DNA of 64,000 nucleotides from Desulfuromusa sp. (GCA_021647765.1 JAKIUD010000002.1:45822-109821), one strand, 5' to 3'. Positions 44,743 through 54,063 are shown, counted from the first letter of the stretch. Numbers and translations are program-made. The notes: generated from the letters alone by a model not told the origin.

Positions 44743-46926
44743 CTACCTATTGTGCGTGCGCTTTAATAATTTTTTCAACTCCTCCGGCTGAGTTTGTGGG
44801 CGTTGACAGGCAAAGTTCTGGCACAGATACGCGCTAGCATGGCCATTGACGCTGATCATTCCATCAATGAAAGGAACCAATCCGTCAATGACAGTGGAGT
44901 TGTCTATTGGACGCAGTAGCAGGGTGGTGTCCGGCATGAATTTCTGTTGCACTTCTGCCAACAGAGCCGCAGTATCCGAACTGTCCCTTGATCCAACAAT
45001 CACCAGCTCACGGGTCGGTTCAAGCAATAAACTTGCACCGAGAAGGAACTGTGTATAGCCCGCCGGATAACGGATAATTTGTGCTGCTGAGGCACTCAAC
45101 AATGCGTCAGCGCGTTGGCTCCAGAGTTTATTTCCGGTCAGCAGAAAGAGACGAGCATAGACCTCAATGGCCACTGAACCTGCCGATGGCAATGCTCCAT
45201 CGTAGAGTTCATTGGTGCGGATAGGCAGTTCACTCTCTGCAGTTGTTTCGAATAGCCGTCCCTGCTGATCGGTAAAGTGTAGCGCCAGTTGTTCCGCCAG
45301 ATTCAGCCCTTTTTGCAGATAGTCAGGGTTTAAACTGCTCTGGTAAAGATCCAGCATTCCTCTGGCTAAAAAAGCGTAGTCACTGGCAAAGGCAGGAATA
45401 GCCGCCTGCCCACCGCGCCAGCGGCGCAACAGTTGCCCATTTTTGGTCTGCATCTGTTGGAAAATAAAGGCAGTAGCTGTTTCTGCCGCTTGCAATAGCT
45501 GTGGATCATCCAAAGTGCGGGCACCAAGAGCTAACGCGGAAATTATCTGCCCATTCCAGGCGGTAATCACTTTATCATCACGAAACGGATGGATCCGTTG
45601 CTCTCGAGCCGCAAATAAGTGAGACCTGTCCTCCTCCAACTGTGTCTGTAACTTTTGCAGCGGGAGATTCAACGATCTACCCCACTCGGTTAAAGATTTT
45701 TTACGATGGAGGATATTTGTACCGGCAGGTTCACCAGGGATATAATCGGAAAAGTTTCCCGTGGGCAACGCACTAAAAATCTGTGCAAAACGTTTACCGC
45801 GATCCACGCCTAAAATATCAATTAACTCCTGCGTCTGCCAAACATAGAATTGACCTTCAACCCCGTTGGAATCAGCATCCTCTGCCGTATAAAAACCACC
45901 AGCGGGATCTTGCAATTGGCGTATAACATAAGAAAATATCTCACGGACTGTCGTTTTATATTCATCTTTCCCGGTTATCTGGAAGGCTTCCAAGTAAACC
46001 CGAGCCAGCCCGGCTTGGTCATAAAGCATCTTTTCAAAGTGGGGAACCAACCACTCATCATCAGTCGAATAGCGGTGAAAACCAAAGCCGATTTGATCAT
46101 AGATCCCCCCGGCACGCATTGCTTGGAGGGTTTTTTCAACCATCTGTAACAATTTAGGATCGGCTGTCCGATAATAGCGCTGGAGCAGAAAACTCAAAAC
46201 ATGCGGGCGGGGGAATTTGGGTGCTTCGCTAAAACCACCCTGGAGCGGGTCAAAGCTCTCTCTCAGGATGATTTCAGCCTGTTGCAGCTGGACTGTTGTT
46301 AATGTCGCTGATTGTGCTGATCCCGTTTGCCGTTGCAGTAAACTACTGAGAACTGCTTTGCCACTCCGTAGCAGCTTAGCGGGATCTCTTTGCCAGACGT
46401 TGGTAATTTGGGGTAAAAGTTCCATCAGCCCGGGTCGATTAAAGCGCCGTTCTTTGCCAAAATAGGTACCGGCAAAAACTGGGGTTTTATCCGGGGTCAT
46501 AATAATTGTTAACGGCCAGCCCCCACTGCCGTTGAGTTCCATTGCAACCTGCATATAAAATTGATCAATATCGGGTCGTTCCTCTCGATCAACTTTAATC
46601 GCGATATAGTCCTGTTTCAGCAGAGCAGCAACCTCCTCATCAGTGAAACTTTCTGCTTCCATCACATGGCACCAGTGGCAGGTTGAATAACCGATCGAGA
46701 GAAAAATTAATTTCTCCTCTTCTCGTGCTTTAGTGAAGGCCTCATCTCCCCAGGGGAACCAGTCTACCGGGTTATGGGCATGCTGCAACAGATAAGGGCT
46801 CTGCTCATGGATCAGTCGGTTAGGGTTTTCCGCAGAGGACGCAGAGGATATGGCGGGATTCAACAATCCGACTGTCAGTGGCAAAGTGCAACAAATAAAA
46901 GTCTGAAATGGAAATAATAGTTTCAT
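44743..46926 (-). CDS. Thioredoxin-domain DUF255 (YyaL/SSP411-like) protein
   Basis: 727 residues. After a putative signal peptide (1-30) comes PNRLIHEQSPYLLQHAHNPVD and a thioredoxin-like domain with STCHWCHVMEAESF (CxxC near residue 82), followed by a long alpha/alpha-barrel region, as in the DUF255/SPATA20 family. Most bacterial members are cytoplasmic; the leader here suggests export. The function of the family is not firmly known. Confidence 0.9.
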   Translation of the reverse strand: MKLLFPFQTFICCTLPLTVGLLNPAISSASSAENPNRLIHEQSPYLLQHAHNPVDWFPWGDEAFTKAREEEKLIFLSIGYSTCHWCHVMEAESFTDEEVAALLKQDYIAIKVDREERPDIDQFYMQVAMELNGSGGWPLTIIMTPDKTPVFAGTYFGKERRFNRPGLMELLPQITNVWQRDPAKLLRSGKAVLSSLLQRQTGSAQSATLTTVQLQQAEIILRESFDPLQGGFSEAPKFPRPHVLSFLLQRYYRTADPKLLQMVEKTLQAMRAGGIYDQIGFGFHRYSTDDEWLVPHFEKMLYDQAGLARVYLEAFQITGKDEYKTTVREIFSYVIRQLQDPAGGFYTAEDADSNGVEGQFYVWQTQELIDILGVDRGKRFAQIFSALPTGNFSDYIPGEPAGTNILHRKKSLTEWGRSLNLPLQKLQTQLEEDRSHLFAAREQRIHPFRDDKVITAWNGQIISALALGARTLDDPQLLQAAETATAFIFQQMQTKNGQLLRRWRGGQAAIPAFASDYAFLARGMLDLYQSSLNPDYLQKGLNLAEQLALHFTDQQGRLFETTAESELPIRTNELYDGALPSAGSVAIEVYARLFLLTGNKLWSQRADALLSASAAQIIRYPAGYTQFLLGASLLLEPTRELVIVGSRDSSDTAALLAEVQQKFMPDTTLLLRPIDNSTVIDGLVPFIDGMISVNGHASAYLCQNFACQRPQTQPEELKKLLKRTHNR

Positions 46927-47148
46927 CGGAGCCTCATTTTTATCAGGGAATCTGAACTATAACAAAAATGGTCAACAATTGCATTATTCCTGATCTGATT
47001 TTCTTTCCCCTTGTGCTGGTAACAGATCGTAACGACTGTAGGTATTGTGAAAAAAATCAGATTCAGTTTGTTAGGAGCGTGTCCGCGAATAAGGGTCGAA
47101 GCGAAAGCCCAGAAGTTTGAGATCAGATTTTGGCTCGTTTGCAGCCTC

Positions 47149-48186
47149 CTAGCCAAGTACCCTTCTCATGGCTATGACAACCTCATCAACCCGCTTGCGG
47201 GTAATCCAATAGTGTAGAACAGCGCGAAACTTACGTTCGTATCCCGGATAGGGGCTGAGTAGAATATTGTTCTCGCTCATCCTGTTGGTAAATTCTAACG
47301 GGCTCAACTTTACCGTCTCTTCCAACCAGAAAAATACAAAGTTGGTGTTCTGGCTCATCACCCTGATCCCAGGAACATCTCCGAGTTTTTTAGCTAGATA
47401 GGCGGCATTAGTATGATCTTCATGCAGGCGTTGACTCATTTTATGGATGGCGATCAACCCCGCCGCCGCAAGAATCCCCGCCTGTCGCATTCCGCCACCA
47501 AGGACTTTCCGCACGCGCCGTGCCTCCTTGATGAAGTCTTTTGTGCCAATCAGAAGGGACCCCGCCGGGGCTCCCAACCCTTTGGACAGGCAGAAGGTCA
47601 TGCTGTCTGCGCCAGCAATAATTTCGGCAGGAGAAACATTATAAGCAGTTGCCGCATTGAAAATGCGAGCACCGTCAATATGTAGTTTGAGGTTATGACG
47701 ATGTGCCAGTTCGGCGACCTGGCTAGTATATTCCGGGCTGAGTGGTACCGCACCAACAGTCCCCTGGGTGTTTTCGATGGAGACAAGTTTAGTTCGGGGG
47801 AAATGATCATTATCATCACGGATGGCATGCTTGATATCGTCCAACAGCAGCGTTCCATCTTCCTGAACCGGGAGAGGATGAGGCATGATTCCACCGAGTG
47901 CCGACATTCCTGCCTGTTCATAGAGGACGATATGGGCTTTATCACCAACGATCACTTCACTACCTCGTGGTGCATGGGTCAACAGGGCAATCAGGTTCCC
48001 CTGCGTTCCGCTGGTGACAAGTATGCCTGCTTCCATTCCGAACATCTCAGCCGCTTCGGCTTCAAGGCGGTTGACAGTTGGGTCTTCGCCATAGACATCA
48101 TCGCCGACAACAGCATTTGCCATCGCCTTACGCATTTCAGGGGTGGGTTGGGTCACCGTGTCGCTACGTAGATCAATAACATCCAT
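47149..48186 (-). CDS. ltaE: Low-specificity L-threonine aldolase
   Basis: Splits threonine or allo-threonine into glycine and acetaldehyde. It has 345 residues, a fold-type I PLP enzyme. The PLP lysine is in MTFCLSKGLGAPAG (about residue 199), and the N-terminal IDLRSDTVTQPTPEMRKAM is the family signature. It is a single-gene unit. Together with the threonine ammonia-lyase at 29640 the window carries two threonine-degrading enzymes. Confidence 0.95.
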   Translation of the reverse strand: MDVIDLRSDTVTQPTPEMRKAMANAVVGDDVYGEDPTVNRLEAEAAEMFGMEAGILVTSGTQGNLIALLTHAPRGSEVIVGDKAHIVLYEQAGMSALGGIMPHPLPVQEDGTLLLDDIKHAIRDDNDHFPRTKLVSIENTQGTVGAVPLSPEYTSQVAELAHRHNLKLHIDGARIFNAATAYNVSPAEIIAGADSMTFCLSKGLGAPAGSLLIGTKDFIKEARRVRKVLGGGMRQAGILAAAGLIAIHKMSQRLHEDHTNAAYLAKKLGDVPGIRVMSQNTNFVFFWLEETVKLSPLEFTNRMSENNILLSPYPGYERKFRAVLHYWITRKRVDEVVIAMRRVLG

Positions 48187-48288
48187 GAGAGTGATCCTTG
48201 TCTTGGTTTGGAGTGAGCTTAAAAGAAAGGGAGATAAGACAGTGTCTCTTTATTCACAAATACAACCGTAAAATGGGTAACTGATATT

Positions 48289-48687
48289 TTAGCTGTTATT
48301 AAAGACCGCTTTTATTTCGGTGGGAAGAGCCACCGGTTTTTTGCTATTCGGGTCATAGCAGACCATCACCGTTTTTGCTTCCGCAAAAATCTTTCCTGCA
48401 CCATCGTGTAACCGATAGCTGAAATCAAAACTTGTAAATTTTATCTGATCGACATAAATAGTGATTTGTAGTGGGTTATTTAACTCAATTGGTTGTCGAA
48501 AATCACATTCTGCCCGCACGACCAGAAACATCAGGCCACTCTCCAGAAAACCACCGAAGCGCTCCTGAAACAATTTTATCCGTGCGGTTTCAAGATAAGT
48601 AAAATACAGGGCATTGTTGACATGACCGTAAGCATCGAGATCGACGAAGCGAATTTCAATGGGAGTGGTATATTCAAATTGTGGCAT
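48289..48687 (-). CDS. Acyl-CoA thioesterase (4HBT family)
   Basis: 132 residues with a single hot-dog fold. The motif RFVDLDAYGHVNNALYFTYLETAR (about 12-35) contains the catalytic Asp and the following His-Asn of the YbgC/4-hydroxybenzoyl-CoA type. It hydrolyses an acyl-CoA of unknown chain. It starts 2 bases from the MerR gene stop, so it is co-transcribed with it, and may be part of the same acyl-CoA regulon as etfDBA across the gap. Confidence 0.9.
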   Translation of the reverse strand: MPQFEYTTPIEIRFVDLDAYGHVNNALYFTYLETARIKLFQERFGGFLESGLMFLVVRAECDFRQPIELNNPLQITIYVDQIKFTSFDFSYRLHDGAGKIFAEAKTVMVCYDPNSKKPVALPTEIKAVFNNS

Positions 48688-48689
48688 GG

Positions 48690-49100
48690 TTAACGAACTT
48701 CCGGTATACGACCCTGCAAAATATCAGAGATCCGTGAGCGATAATCAACAATTTCTTTGCGTAAAGAAGCCAGGTTGGCTATCTTATGATCAACTTTGCT
48801 GATATGTCCGTCAAGGATTTCTAATAGTTTGGGGGTAATTGTCCCAAATGATTGTTGGTTGATATCAAAGTTTTTTGCCAGTTCCTGCATCTCCTTAAGA
48901 GATATTCCCAGCTCTTTTAGTTTCAGGATAAATTTCAGGCGCAAGATATCATCACGATTATAAGTTCGGGTTCCACCACCTAACCGCTCACTCGATCCCA
49001 TCAGACCAATTTCTTCGTAATAACGGATGGTTCTGGTGGTGATTCCAAGTGTTTTTGCCAGTTCGCCAATTTGAACCAGTTTTTCTTGCATTGTCTCCAT
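48690..49100 (-). CDS. MerR-family transcriptional regulator
   Basis: 136 residues. The N-terminal winged helix LVQIGELAKTLGITTRTIRYYEEIGLM and a C-terminal coiled coil are typical. It lacks the cysteines of metal-sensing MerR proteins. The nearest functional type by context is the LiuR/PsrA-like group that represses acyl-CoA and branched-chain amino acid oxidation genes. TTTACGTAA boxes lie before its start and before etfD. The start is 49100 or the ATG at 49091. Confidence 0.88.
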   Translation of the reverse strand: METMQEKLVQIGELAKTLGITTRTIRYYEEIGLMGSSERLGGGTRTYNRDDILRLKFILKLKELGISLKEMQELAKNFDINQQSFGTITPKLLEILDGHISKVDHKIANLASLRKEIVDYRSRISDILQGRIPEVR

Positions 49101-49111
49101 AATAGATAACC

Positions 49112-49121
49112 TTTACGTAAT
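49112..49121. promoter_or_regulatory. Operator-like box near MerR gene start
   Basis: TTTACGTAAT, carrying the palindrome TTACGTAA, 12 bases upstream of the MerR gene. It matches the box in front of etfD, which suggests autoregulation. Confidence 0.55.
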
Positions 49122-49236
49122 ATTTTTAACATCAGTATCACTCTTGGTTCAGTCCTGTCAATTATCATATAACTCTTTGCATAAACATAGGATTTTGGTA
49201 TATTGCCGAATAAATAAAATATTGTTATATTTATTC

Positions 49237-49263
49237 TTGACCTTTACGTAAACTATATGTAAA
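49237..49263 (+). promoter_or_regulatory. Promoter/operator for etfD-etfB-etfA
   Basis: A -35-like TTGACC at 49237 runs into TTTACGTAAA at 49243 and a second half TATGTAAA at 49256. Direct overlap of -35 and box fits control by a MerR-type regulator. The -10 is not clear. Confidence 0.55.
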
Positions 49264-49318
49264 AAGAATTCTTGAAGCTTGGAAAACTGCCCACTCATTC
49301 AGCGCAAGTGAGATAGCC

Positions 49319-51304
49319 ATGGAATATACACGCGAAATCTATTGGAATGTTGGTCATGGGGCAACCACTCTGGTGCCGATGTACCTGCTCAGTCTTGCAG
49401 CCGTTGCAATATTGGTCTATGCATTTTTGCAGCGGGTCAAGATCTACAAGCAGGGACAAAAACTTGACCGTACAGATCAGTTGCCGTTACGGGTGACAAT
49501 GATGGTCAAGAAGGTACTGCTGCAGAGCAAGGTTCTCAATGTGCGTGGTCCGGGACTGGCTCATGCGCTGTTTTTCTGGGGTTTCTTTTTACTGTTTCTT
49601 GGCACTTGTCTGATTGTTCTCCAGGCCGATTTCACCGATCTGTTCTTCGGGATCAAGTTCCTGCAGGGATCATTCTATCTGTTCTTTTCTCTGACCCTTG
49701 ATATTGCCGGACTGGTTGCCATTGTCATGTTGATCGGTCTGCTGATCCGTCGTTTTATTGTCCGTCCGGCTGGGCTGGAGAATACCAAAGATGATGTCAT
49801 CATGCATGGGCTATTGCTGGCCATCCTGATCAGCGGATTTGTGATTGAAGGTGCCAGAATGGCGGTCACTGAAATGGGGACGCCACTGGCAGCCTGGTCT
49901 CCGGTTGGCTTATGGGTTGCAAAAGCTCTTTCCAGCATGGGTGAGCCAGCGGTGCGTGGATTGCACAGTAATCTCTGGTGGCTCCATCTTCTTATGGTGA
50001 TCATTTTTATTGCCATCATCCCTTTCACCAAGTTTCGCCATATTTTTACCACCAGTGCCAATTACCTGTTTACTGATCTCGGCCCAAAGGGGTTGATTCC
50101 AACCATCGATATGGAAGATGAAGAGGCTGAAAGTTTCGGTGCTGCAACAGTCACAGATATGACCTGGAAAGACATCTTCGATGCTGATGCCTGTACCAGC
50201 TGTAAACGCTGCCAGGATCGTTGTCCCGCCTGGGCGACTGATAAACCCCTCTCGCCGATGAAGATGGTGCAGCAGATTGGTGAAATTGCATTTCGTGACC
50301 CTGCTGCAAGCCTGCCGGAAACCATCGAAAAGGATGTCCTCTGGGCTTGCACCACCTGTCGCGCCTGTCAGGAAATCTGTCCAGCTAATATTGAACACGT
50401 CAATAAAATTATTGATATGCGCCGTAACTTGGTCTTGATGGAGGGTGAATTCCCCGGCGAAGAGGTTATGACCGCCATGGAGAATACCGAAGTTAACGGT
50501 AATCCTTTAGGGCTGGCATTTGCCAGTCGCGGCGATTGGGCTGAGGGTCTACCGGTTGTTTTTCTGGGACAGAGTACTGATGTCGATATCCTCTATTTTG
50601 TCGGTTGTTATGCTTCTTTCGACAAACGCAATCAAGCTATCGCCAAGGCTTTTGTTCAGCTTTGTGATGCCGCTGGAGTGAGGGTTGGTATTCTCGGTAA
50701 AGAGGAAAAATGTTGCGGTGAGCCGATGCGTAAGATGGGCAATGAGTATCTCTATCAAATGTTGGCAAATGAAAATATCGAACAGATCAAAGGGTATGGT
50801 ATCACTCAGATTGTGACCACATGTCCTCACTGTTTTAACACCTTGAACAAGGATTATCGTGATCTCGGTCTGGATGTAACCGTCAGTCACTATACCGAAT
50901 ATCTTGCCAAACTGCTGGAGCAGGGACGCCTAAACCTGACACCACAAAGTTTTGATTGTACTTATCATGATTCTTGTTATCTAGGTCGCTATAACGATAT
51001 TTACCAGGCTCCTCGTACCCTGTTAGCTGCCGCCGGGGCACAGCTGACTGAAATGGAGAAACATGGTATTGAATCATTCTGTTGCAGTGCTGGAGGAGGT
51101 CGAATTCTGGCTGATGAGAATATTGGTACCCGGATCAGTGAAAAGCGGGCGCAAATGGCTGCTGAAACGGGAGCACCAACCCTGATATCCAACTGTCCCT
51201 TCTGCTTGACCATGTTTGAAGATGGGGTTAAAGGAGCGGATCTGGATGAGCAGCTGAAACCAAAAGATTTGGCTGAAATATTGGTCGAAAGAATTTCTGG
51301 ATAA
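49319..51304 (+). CDS. etfD: Membrane Fe-S oxidoreductase, EtfD-type
   Basis: 661 residues. Five or six membrane helices with a nitrate-reductase-gamma-like heme b domain (about 15-250) are followed by two 4Fe-4S motifs (CTSCKRCQDRCPAW and CTTCRACQEICPAN) and two CCG domains (EKCCGEPMRKMG and ESFCCSAGGG). This is the layout of proteins that link electron-transferring flavoprotein to menaquinone in place of the classic ETF-quinone oxidoreductase. etfB and etfA follow directly. It would serve acyl-CoA oxidation or benzoyl-CoA-type degradation; the dehydrogenase is outside the window. Confidence 0.92.
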   Translation: MEYTREIYWNVGHGATTLVPMYLLSLAAVAILVYAFLQRVKIYKQGQKLDRTDQLPLRVTMMVKKVLLQSKVLNVRGPGLAHALFFWGFFLLFLGTCLIVLQADFTDLFFGIKFLQGSFYLFFSLTLDIAGLVAIVMLIGLLIRRFIVRPAGLENTKDDVIMHGLLLAILISGFVIEGARMAVTEMGTPLAAWSPVGLWVAKALSSMGEPAVRGLHSNLWWLHLLMVIIFIAIIPFTKFRHIFTTSANYLFTDLGPKGLIPTIDMEDEEAESFGAATVTDMTWKDIFDADACTSCKRCQDRCPAWATDKPLSPMKMVQQIGEIAFRDPAASLPETIEKDVLWACTTCRACQEICPANIEHVNKIIDMRRNLVLMEGEFPGEEVMTAMENTEVNGNPLGLAFASRGDWAEGLPVVFLGQSTDVDILYFVGCYASFDKRNQAIAKAFVQLCDAAGVRVGILGKEEKCCGEPMRKMGNEYLYQMLANENIEQIKGYGITQIVTTCPHCFNTLNKDYRDLGLDVTVSHYTEYLAKLLEQGRLNLTPQSFDCTYHDSCYLGRYNDIYQAPRTLLAAAGAQLTEMEKHGIESFCCSAGGGRILADENIGTRISEKRAQMAAETGAPTLISNCPFCLTMFEDGVKGADLDEQLKPKDLAEILVERISG

Positions 51305-51306
51305 TT

Positions 51307-51366
51307 GGGGACTGAATTCACATTCTGTCTCCCGATTATCCGGGGACAGACCTAAGGTCAGTCCCC
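51307..51366. repeat. Pair of palindromes between etfD and etfB
   Basis: GGGGACTGAATTCACA...CTGTCTCCC (51307-51333) and a 25-base near-perfect palindrome around GGGGACAGACCTAAGGTC (51342-51366) lie side by side in the 110-base spacer. GGGGAC...GTCCCC elements of this type are dispersed in Deltaproteobacterial genomes. In the transcript they would form strong hairpins that could protect or separate the etfD and etfBA parts. Confidence 0.7.
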
Positions 51367-51414
51367 TCAATAGATTAAGTTGATTGATAAATAAATCGTC
51401 AAAGGAGAATATCA

Positions 51415-52188
51415 ATGAAAATACTTGTCTGTATTAAACAGGTTCCAGATATGGAATCTAAGTTCAAGGTTAACGCCGCCGGCAACTGGTACGACGATAC
51501 CGACTTGGCCTGGCGGATGAATGAGTATGATGAGTATGCGGTTGAACAGGCGGTTCAGTTGAAGCAGCAGGTTGGCGAAGCCGACCTGACCGTACTTTGT
51601 ATCGGCTCTGACCGGGTCAGGGAAACGATGAAAAAAGCTTTGGCCATGGGTTGTGATCGAGGGGCTCATATTGCTGATGATGAAAGTTATCTTAAAGATT
51701 CTTATGCCATCGCATCACTCATTGTCAGCTACGCTAAAGACAGAGGGTTTGACCTGATATTTACTGGAATGCAGTCACAGGATCGTGGTAGTGGTCAGGT
51801 TGGGGTTCTGGTTGCGGAGATGCTGGGAATCCCCAGTTTGACCACTCTGGTTGAGTTCAATTATGCTGATGGTACGGTTACCGCCAAACGGGAACTGGAG
51901 GGAGGGATCAAGGCAAAAGTCAGTTGTGCCACTCCAGCATTGGTGACCTGTCAGTTGGGGTTGAATACCCCACGCTATCCAACTCTACCAAATATTATGA
52001 AGGCGAAAAAGAAGGAATTAATTTCGACTCCGGCCGCTGAACTCAATCCAGAAGCATCATTGCTGGAGGTCTTACAGGTCGCGCCACCAGAGAAAAAAGG
52101 TGGTGGATTGGTTCTTGAAGGCGATCCGGCTGATTTAGCCGATCAGCTGATCAAGATTCTAAAAGAAAAAACCACGGCACTGGCATAG
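51415..52188 (+). CDS. etfB: Electron transfer flavoprotein beta subunit
   Basis: 257 residues. The AMP-binding beta subunit of the heterodimeric ETF. Signature VSCATPALVTCQLGLNTPRYPTLP is near residue 165; the opening MKILVCIKQVPDMESKFKV is standard. AAGGAG precedes the ATG. It lies 9 bases before etfA. Confidence 0.96.
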   Translation: MKILVCIKQVPDMESKFKVNAAGNWYDDTDLAWRMNEYDEYAVEQAVQLKQQVGEADLTVLCIGSDRVRETMKKALAMGCDRGAHIADDESYLKDSYAIASLIVSYAKDRGFDLIFTGMQSQDRGSGQVGVLVAEMLGIPSLTTLVEFNYADGTVTAKRELEGGIKAKVSCATPALVTCQLGLNTPRYPTLPNIMKAKKKELISTPAAELNPEASLLEVLQVAPPEKKGGGLVLEGDPADLADQLIKILKEKTTALA

Positions 52189-52197
52189 GAGAGAAAC

Positions 52198-53118
52198 ATG
52201 AAAATATTACTTGTTGCAGAATATAGAGATGGAAAACTGCTTGGTACCAACAGTGAATTGATTAATTTTGCGACCCAGGGAGGTGGCGAAAATTGCATGT
52301 TTCTGGTTGGTTCTAACAGCACTTTGCCAAATTATACCGGCAAGCTTTACCTAGCAGATGCTGGTCAGGCGGGTGAATTCAACCCGAGTCTGCACAAACA
52401 GCTATTATTGAATGTTATTGAAAAGGAGCAACCACAGATGGTTGTTCTGGCACATTCCTCCTACGGTTGGGATCTGGCTCCACGGCTGGCTCTGGCTCTA
52501 AAAGCTGCGCAGATATCGGAGGTCGTTGAGGTCAAGGATGGTAACCTGGTAGTGCCGTCCTGCAATGCCAAACTGCGGCGGCAGGTTAAATCGACAACCG
52601 ATATTGCTGTAGTGACCTTACAGGGCGGCGCTTTTACTCCCGCCGAAGAACCAAGCGGAGCGCCAGAGGTGATCAAAGTTGAAGTCGCTGCTGCTGGTGG
52701 CGACATTCAATTTGCTGGTTACGAAGAAGCAGAAGCGGGCGGGGTTGATCTGTCCAAGGCCGAAATTATTGTCAGTGCTGGCCGGGGTATCGGCAAGCCG
52801 GAGAATCTGGAAGTGATCGAAAACCTGGCTAAAGCACTGAAGGGTGAATATGGTGCCAGCCGACCAGTTGTTGACGCTGAATGGGTCGATCCCAGCCGTC
52901 AGGTTGGCACTACTGGTCAGACCGTAACACCTAAACTTTATGTTGCTTGTGGTATCTCCGGAGCTATTCAACATCTGGCTGGAATGAAAAAATCAGAATT
53001 TGTTCTTGCGATCAATACCGATAAAGACGCCCCGATTGGAGAGATTGCCGATGTTCTGGCCGTGGCCGATTTGAAACAGTTAGTGCCAATTTTGACGGAA
53101 AAATTAAACGCGATGTAG
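52198..53118 (+). CDS. etfA: Electron transfer flavoprotein alpha subunit
   Basis: 306 residues. The C-terminal FAD domain holds VSAGRGIGKPEN, then VGTTGQTVTPKLYVACGISG and INTDKDAPIGEIADV, all diagnostic of EtfA. No N-terminal ferredoxin extension is present, so this is the plain form. It accepts electrons from acyl-CoA dehydrogenases and passes them to EtfD encoded upstream. Confidence 0.96.
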   Translation: MKILLVAEYRDGKLLGTNSELINFATQGGGENCMFLVGSNSTLPNYTGKLYLADAGQAGEFNPSLHKQLLLNVIEKEQPQMVVLAHSSYGWDLAPRLALALKAAQISEVVEVKDGNLVVPSCNAKLRRQVKSTTDIAVVTLQGGAFTPAEEPSGAPEVIKVEVAAAGGDIQFAGYEEAEAGGVDLSKAEIIVSAGRGIGKPENLEVIENLAKALKGEYGASRPVVDAEWVDPSRQVGTTGQTVTPKLYVACGISGAIQHLAGMKKSEFVLAINTDKDAPIGEIADVLAVADLKQLVPILTEKLNAM

Positions 53119-53166
53119 AAACGACAAAATTTGGAGATTCACAGAGGGCAAGCTGATTGATTATTT

Positions 53167-53209
53167 CCCCTTCCCTTGTGTGAGGAGATTAAGGGGAGGG
53201 GCTGGTTTT
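53167..53209 (+). terminator. Possible terminator after etfA
   Basis: Stem CCCCTTCCC with GGGGAGGGG (one wobble pair), followed by CTGGTTTTTG. The T run is short. Confidence 0.4.
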
Positions 53210-53269
53210 TGTCCGTTTTAGTCTGAACCGGCAGGGGAGAAGTTTTTGAGAGACAGATAAAAAATAGAT

Positions 53270-53310
53270 ATAATAAAGCGAGCTCCGGTTTGGAAACTCG
53301 CTTCATTATA
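53270..53310. terminator. Hairpin after the Spy-like gene, possibly bidirectional
   Basis: Arms TATAATAAAGCGAG and CTCGCTTCATTATA pair with one bulge. It lies 24 bases past the stop of the minus-strand Spy-like gene. Confidence 0.65.
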
Positions 53311-53333
53311 TTTGTTCTTAACTATGGTGATAA

Positions 53334-53930
53334 TCAGTTATTGTATTTTTGTCCAGAAGCTTTACCACCATGCCTGCCGTAACCATCACAATCATGATTT
53401 CCTCTGCGATTTCCATAACCATCACGATCTCCACCATACATACCGAAGAAGCTTTCATTGTGTATTCCCCGTAGCTTTTCAGCTTTTTGTTGTTGCTCAG
53501 GAGTCAGAACCGCGAAGACCTGCTGCCTGGTTTTGGCACGCTGAACCATCATCTCGGTCTTCAGATCAGCATGTTTCTGAACAATGGCACGGAAATCGGA
53601 TTCATTAAACTCTTTACCCTGTTTATACTCACGTAAACTATCACGACTGGTTTGCATTTTTGCACGCATTGATTGTCGATCCTGCCATTTTTTGTCAAAC
53701 AGATTTTTAAGTTGATCTTTTTGCTGGTTTGTCAGATCGAGAATAACGGTCATTCTTTCTAGGCGACTTTCCATTCGTTCTTCGTGCTGTTCATAACTTA
53801 TCCCCTGTCCATAACAGTCACAGGAATTATCGCAATTTTTCTTGCCATGTCCACCAGGCCAGGCAAATGCTGTACCACTAGAAAGGAGGATGCCGATTAG
53901 TATCGCTGGAATAATGGTTTTCTTTTTCAT
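53334..53930 (-). CDS. Spy/CpxP-like periplasmic protein
   Basis: 198 residues. A signal peptide ends in AFA-W (about residue 23). The mature protein is helical with the two LTxxQ motifs of the Spy/CpxP family (DLTNQQKDQLKNLF and LTPEQQQKAEKL). The N-terminus CDNSCDC and the Gly/His/Arg-rich tail could bind metal, as in ZraP-type relatives. It diverges from the CpxRA-like genes across two CpxR-type boxes, which fits the CpxP feedback role: binding misfolded proteins and holding the kinase off. Confidence 0.88.
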   Translation of the reverse strand: MKKKTIIPAILIGILLSSGTAFAWPGGHGKKNCDNSCDCYGQGISYEQHEERMESRLERMTVILDLTNQQKDQLKNLFDKKWQDRQSMRAKMQTSRDSLREYKQGKEFNESDFRAIVQKHADLKTEMMVQRAKTRQQVFAVLTPEQQQKAEKLRGIHNESFFGMYGGDRDGYGNRRGNHDCDGYGRHGGKASGQKYNN

Positions 53931-54028
53931 AGTGTTTCTCCTTAGGTTGCAGTGAGTTGTTTTGTTTCTCGATGATCCAACTATAGAGCAAAGAATCTAA
54001 AGAGTGGGTTAAGTGCTGTGAAAATCAG

Positions 54029-54043
54029 GTAAAGTTATGTAAA
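54029..54043. promoter_or_regulatory. CpxR-type box 1
   Basis: GTAAAGTTATGTAAA is a perfect match to the enterobacterial CpxR consensus GTAAA-N5-GTAAA. It lies in the divergent spacer between the Spy-like gene and the CpxRA-like genes. Confidence 0.72.
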
Positions 54044-54063
54044 GTTCCAGGAAGTCTTTACTC

